From: Puniceicoccales bacterium
GTDB taxonomy: Bacteria > Verrucomicrobiota > Verrucomicrobiia > Opitutales > UBA953
Length of the DNA: 6,274 nucleotides
Assembly (NCBI GenBank): GCA_031284845.1
Contig: JAITXH010000061.1
Location: 1-6,274 of the forward strand
Reading direction: 5' to 3'
Under the pieces are notes generated by a model. That model was given only the letters and a program-made list of their open reading frames with translations. It had not been told where the DNA came from and did not search any database. Shown here piece by piece: positions 5,314 through 6,274 of the stretch. Every line of letters begins with the position of its first letter. Position 1 is the first letter of the stretch. The position numbers and the translations under genes are program-made.

Positions 5314-6274
5314 ATGCACGACATCATGCAAGTGCATAGGTTGACCGCGCCGAGTTCAGCGCCCTTATTCATCAATTTCACACAGCCTTTTTCATGTTTC
5401 GAGCACGTTGACACCCATTTTGGCGGATTGCCATCCCTGCATCGCTGCTTTTCGCTTGCACGTTCTTTTGCTTCCGAGACCCTCATCGAAGAGCAGCTTC
5501 TGCCTTCGGGCATCATCGCCCAAGAAAACGAAGAACTCGCCTCGTTCGGCTTGACCCTCGGGAACCATGACATACGCCGCCTGTCTTTCTGGGATCGCTG
5601 TGTAGCCAGTAACGACATTCTTTCGCTGACGGATGAAACCCTCATCGGCTATGTCATCCTGAAACGCGACACTGGCATCTGGCAGGGCCGCCGGATTGAT
5701 CGATGGCACATTTTTGAGGCCGTCTTCCGAAAATATGCGCATAGTCACAATTGTTTGCCGAACGCGGGCAACTATCCGGTGAGGGTCGCCGACAAAGTAT
5801 TCAATGCTCGAGGAGTCTTGTATTGCCAGCAGAATGGATTGAACAAAGCGTGCGCGCATGTCGCGCTTCGCTCCTTGCTTTCCAGACTCGTTCCTGACCA
5901 TGATGTGTCTTATGCTGAACTGAATACAATCGCACAGGGTTGCTCTGACTCCCCCGCCTCCTATCAACCGTCGAACGGGTTGACTGTCCAGCAAATCCGC
6001 AGCATCTTGCAACGCTATGCAGTTGATTTTCGCGATGTTGTTTACGATGAGAGTTGCAAGGATTATCCCAACATCAGAAAAGACCAACCGTATCAGAAAT
6101 ATCTGTATTCCGGCATCGAATCCGGGGTTGGCGGGCTTCTTGGATTTAGCATGGGCGGACCAGAGGCACCTCAAGACCGACACATCATCCCTTTCTATGG
6201 GCACACCTTTAACAAAGACACTTGGGCACCAGATGCCGATGTGTCCTACTTTAATATCGGAGCGAACGTCGGGT
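5314..6274 (+). CDS. predicted papain-like cysteine peptidase, 3' end beyond the window
   Basis: The frame is open from an ATG at 5314, with GGGGAAG at 5304-5310, to the window edge: 320 codons without a stop. Residues 1-150 are unassigned, with a segment LIGYVILKRD at 110-119. From about 165 the layout resembles papain-fold (C39-like) peptidases. YCQQNGLNKAC places Gln172 or Gln173 seven to eight residues before Cys180, which is followed by AHVALRSLL. Then come NGLTVQQIRSIL and a GIESGVGGLLGF segment near 267-278. RHIIPFYGHTFNKDTW follows, with His290 as likely catalytic His and an acidic or amide partner among Asn300, Asp302 and Asp307. No secretion signal is seen, so the substrate is probably cytosolic. 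It forms an operon with the 60-aa gene. The assignment rests on motif order from memory, and the C-terminus is not visible. Confidence 0.72.
   Translation, partial: MHDIMQVHRLTAPSSAPLFINFTQPFSCFEHVDTHFGGLPSLHRCFSLARSFASETLIEEQLLPSGIIAQENEELASFGLTLGNHDIRRLSFWDRCVASNDILSLTDETLIGYVILKRDTGIWQGRRIDRWHIFEAVFRKYAHSHNCLPNAGNYPVRVADKVFNARGVLYCQQNGLNKACAHVALRSLLSRLVPDHDVSYAELNTIAQGCSDSPASYQPSNGLTVQQIRSILQRYAVDFRDVVYDESCKDYPNIRKDQPYQKYLYSGIESGVGGLLGFSMGGPEAPQDRHIIPFYGHTFNKDTWAPDADVSYFNIGANVG

Noticed and set aside
5392..6204. Minus-strand open frame of 270 codons opposite the peptidase-like gene
   Set aside because: The plus strand is open for the full 961 nt, has a Shine-Dalgarno sequence and an operon partner, and shows ordered papain-like motifs. 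The minus product shows no motif I know.
1..6274. CRISPR array, tRNA, rRNA, transposase or attachment site
   Set aside because: I saw no regularly spaced repeats, no tRNA-like cloverleaf sequences, and no transposase- or integrase-like frame. The cassette edges show no clear terminal inverted repeats.

Overview
The window looks like a bacterial chromosome segment of mixed base composition, built around a leucine-biosynthesis pair, leuC (1144-2433) and leuD (4472-5032). Both encode isopropylmalate isomerase subunits of the lineage I associate with plants, cyanobacteria and chlamydiae. The upstream gene (362-1060) resembles, from memory, an uncharacterised family of Verrucomicrobiota. A member of the PVC group (Verrucomicrobiota or relatives) is therefore my best guess. 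It rests on recalled similarity, not on a search.

Layout. Positions 1-179 hold an unresolved edge reading frame, open on both strands. It is followed by a four-copy heptanucleotide array (168-195) and a pyrimidine-rich intergenic stretch. A good extended -10 promoter (320-349) sits almost on top of the start of the 232-aa hypothetical gene, which would give a leaderless or nearly leaderless transcript. leuC follows after 83 bp.

Between leuC and leuD lie three same-strand genes in about 2 kb. The first is a 378-aa AAA/ABC-type ATPase (2450-3586). The second is a 152-aa protein with a PD-(D/E)XK-nuclease-like D-x13-E-x-K pattern (3573-4031), overlapping the ATPase by 14 nt. The third is a 144-aa protein I do not recognise (4045-4479), which overlaps the start of leuD by 8 nt. 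leuC, the ATPase, the nuclease-like gene, the 144-aa gene and leuD are so tightly packed that they can be one transcript. The nuclease-like gene is clearly more AT-rich than leuC, which suggests it was acquired.

Downstream of leuD a short intergenic region (5033-5121) with a possible promoter leads into a second small operon. It contains a 60-aa protein with a strong Shine-Dalgarno sequence (5122-5304) and, 9 bp later, a large open frame (5314 to the window end, 320 codons visible). This frame carries Gln, Cys and His motifs of a papain-like cysteine peptidase. The minus-strand frame opposite it appears to be a shadow.

The most interesting content is the ATPase plus nuclease-like pair inside the leuCD operon, which has the make-up of a two-gene anti-phage or genome-defence module. 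Second is the small-protein plus cysteine-peptidase pair after leuD, which could be a toxin-antitoxin-like or effector cassette. Neither matches a named system that I can assign with confidence.
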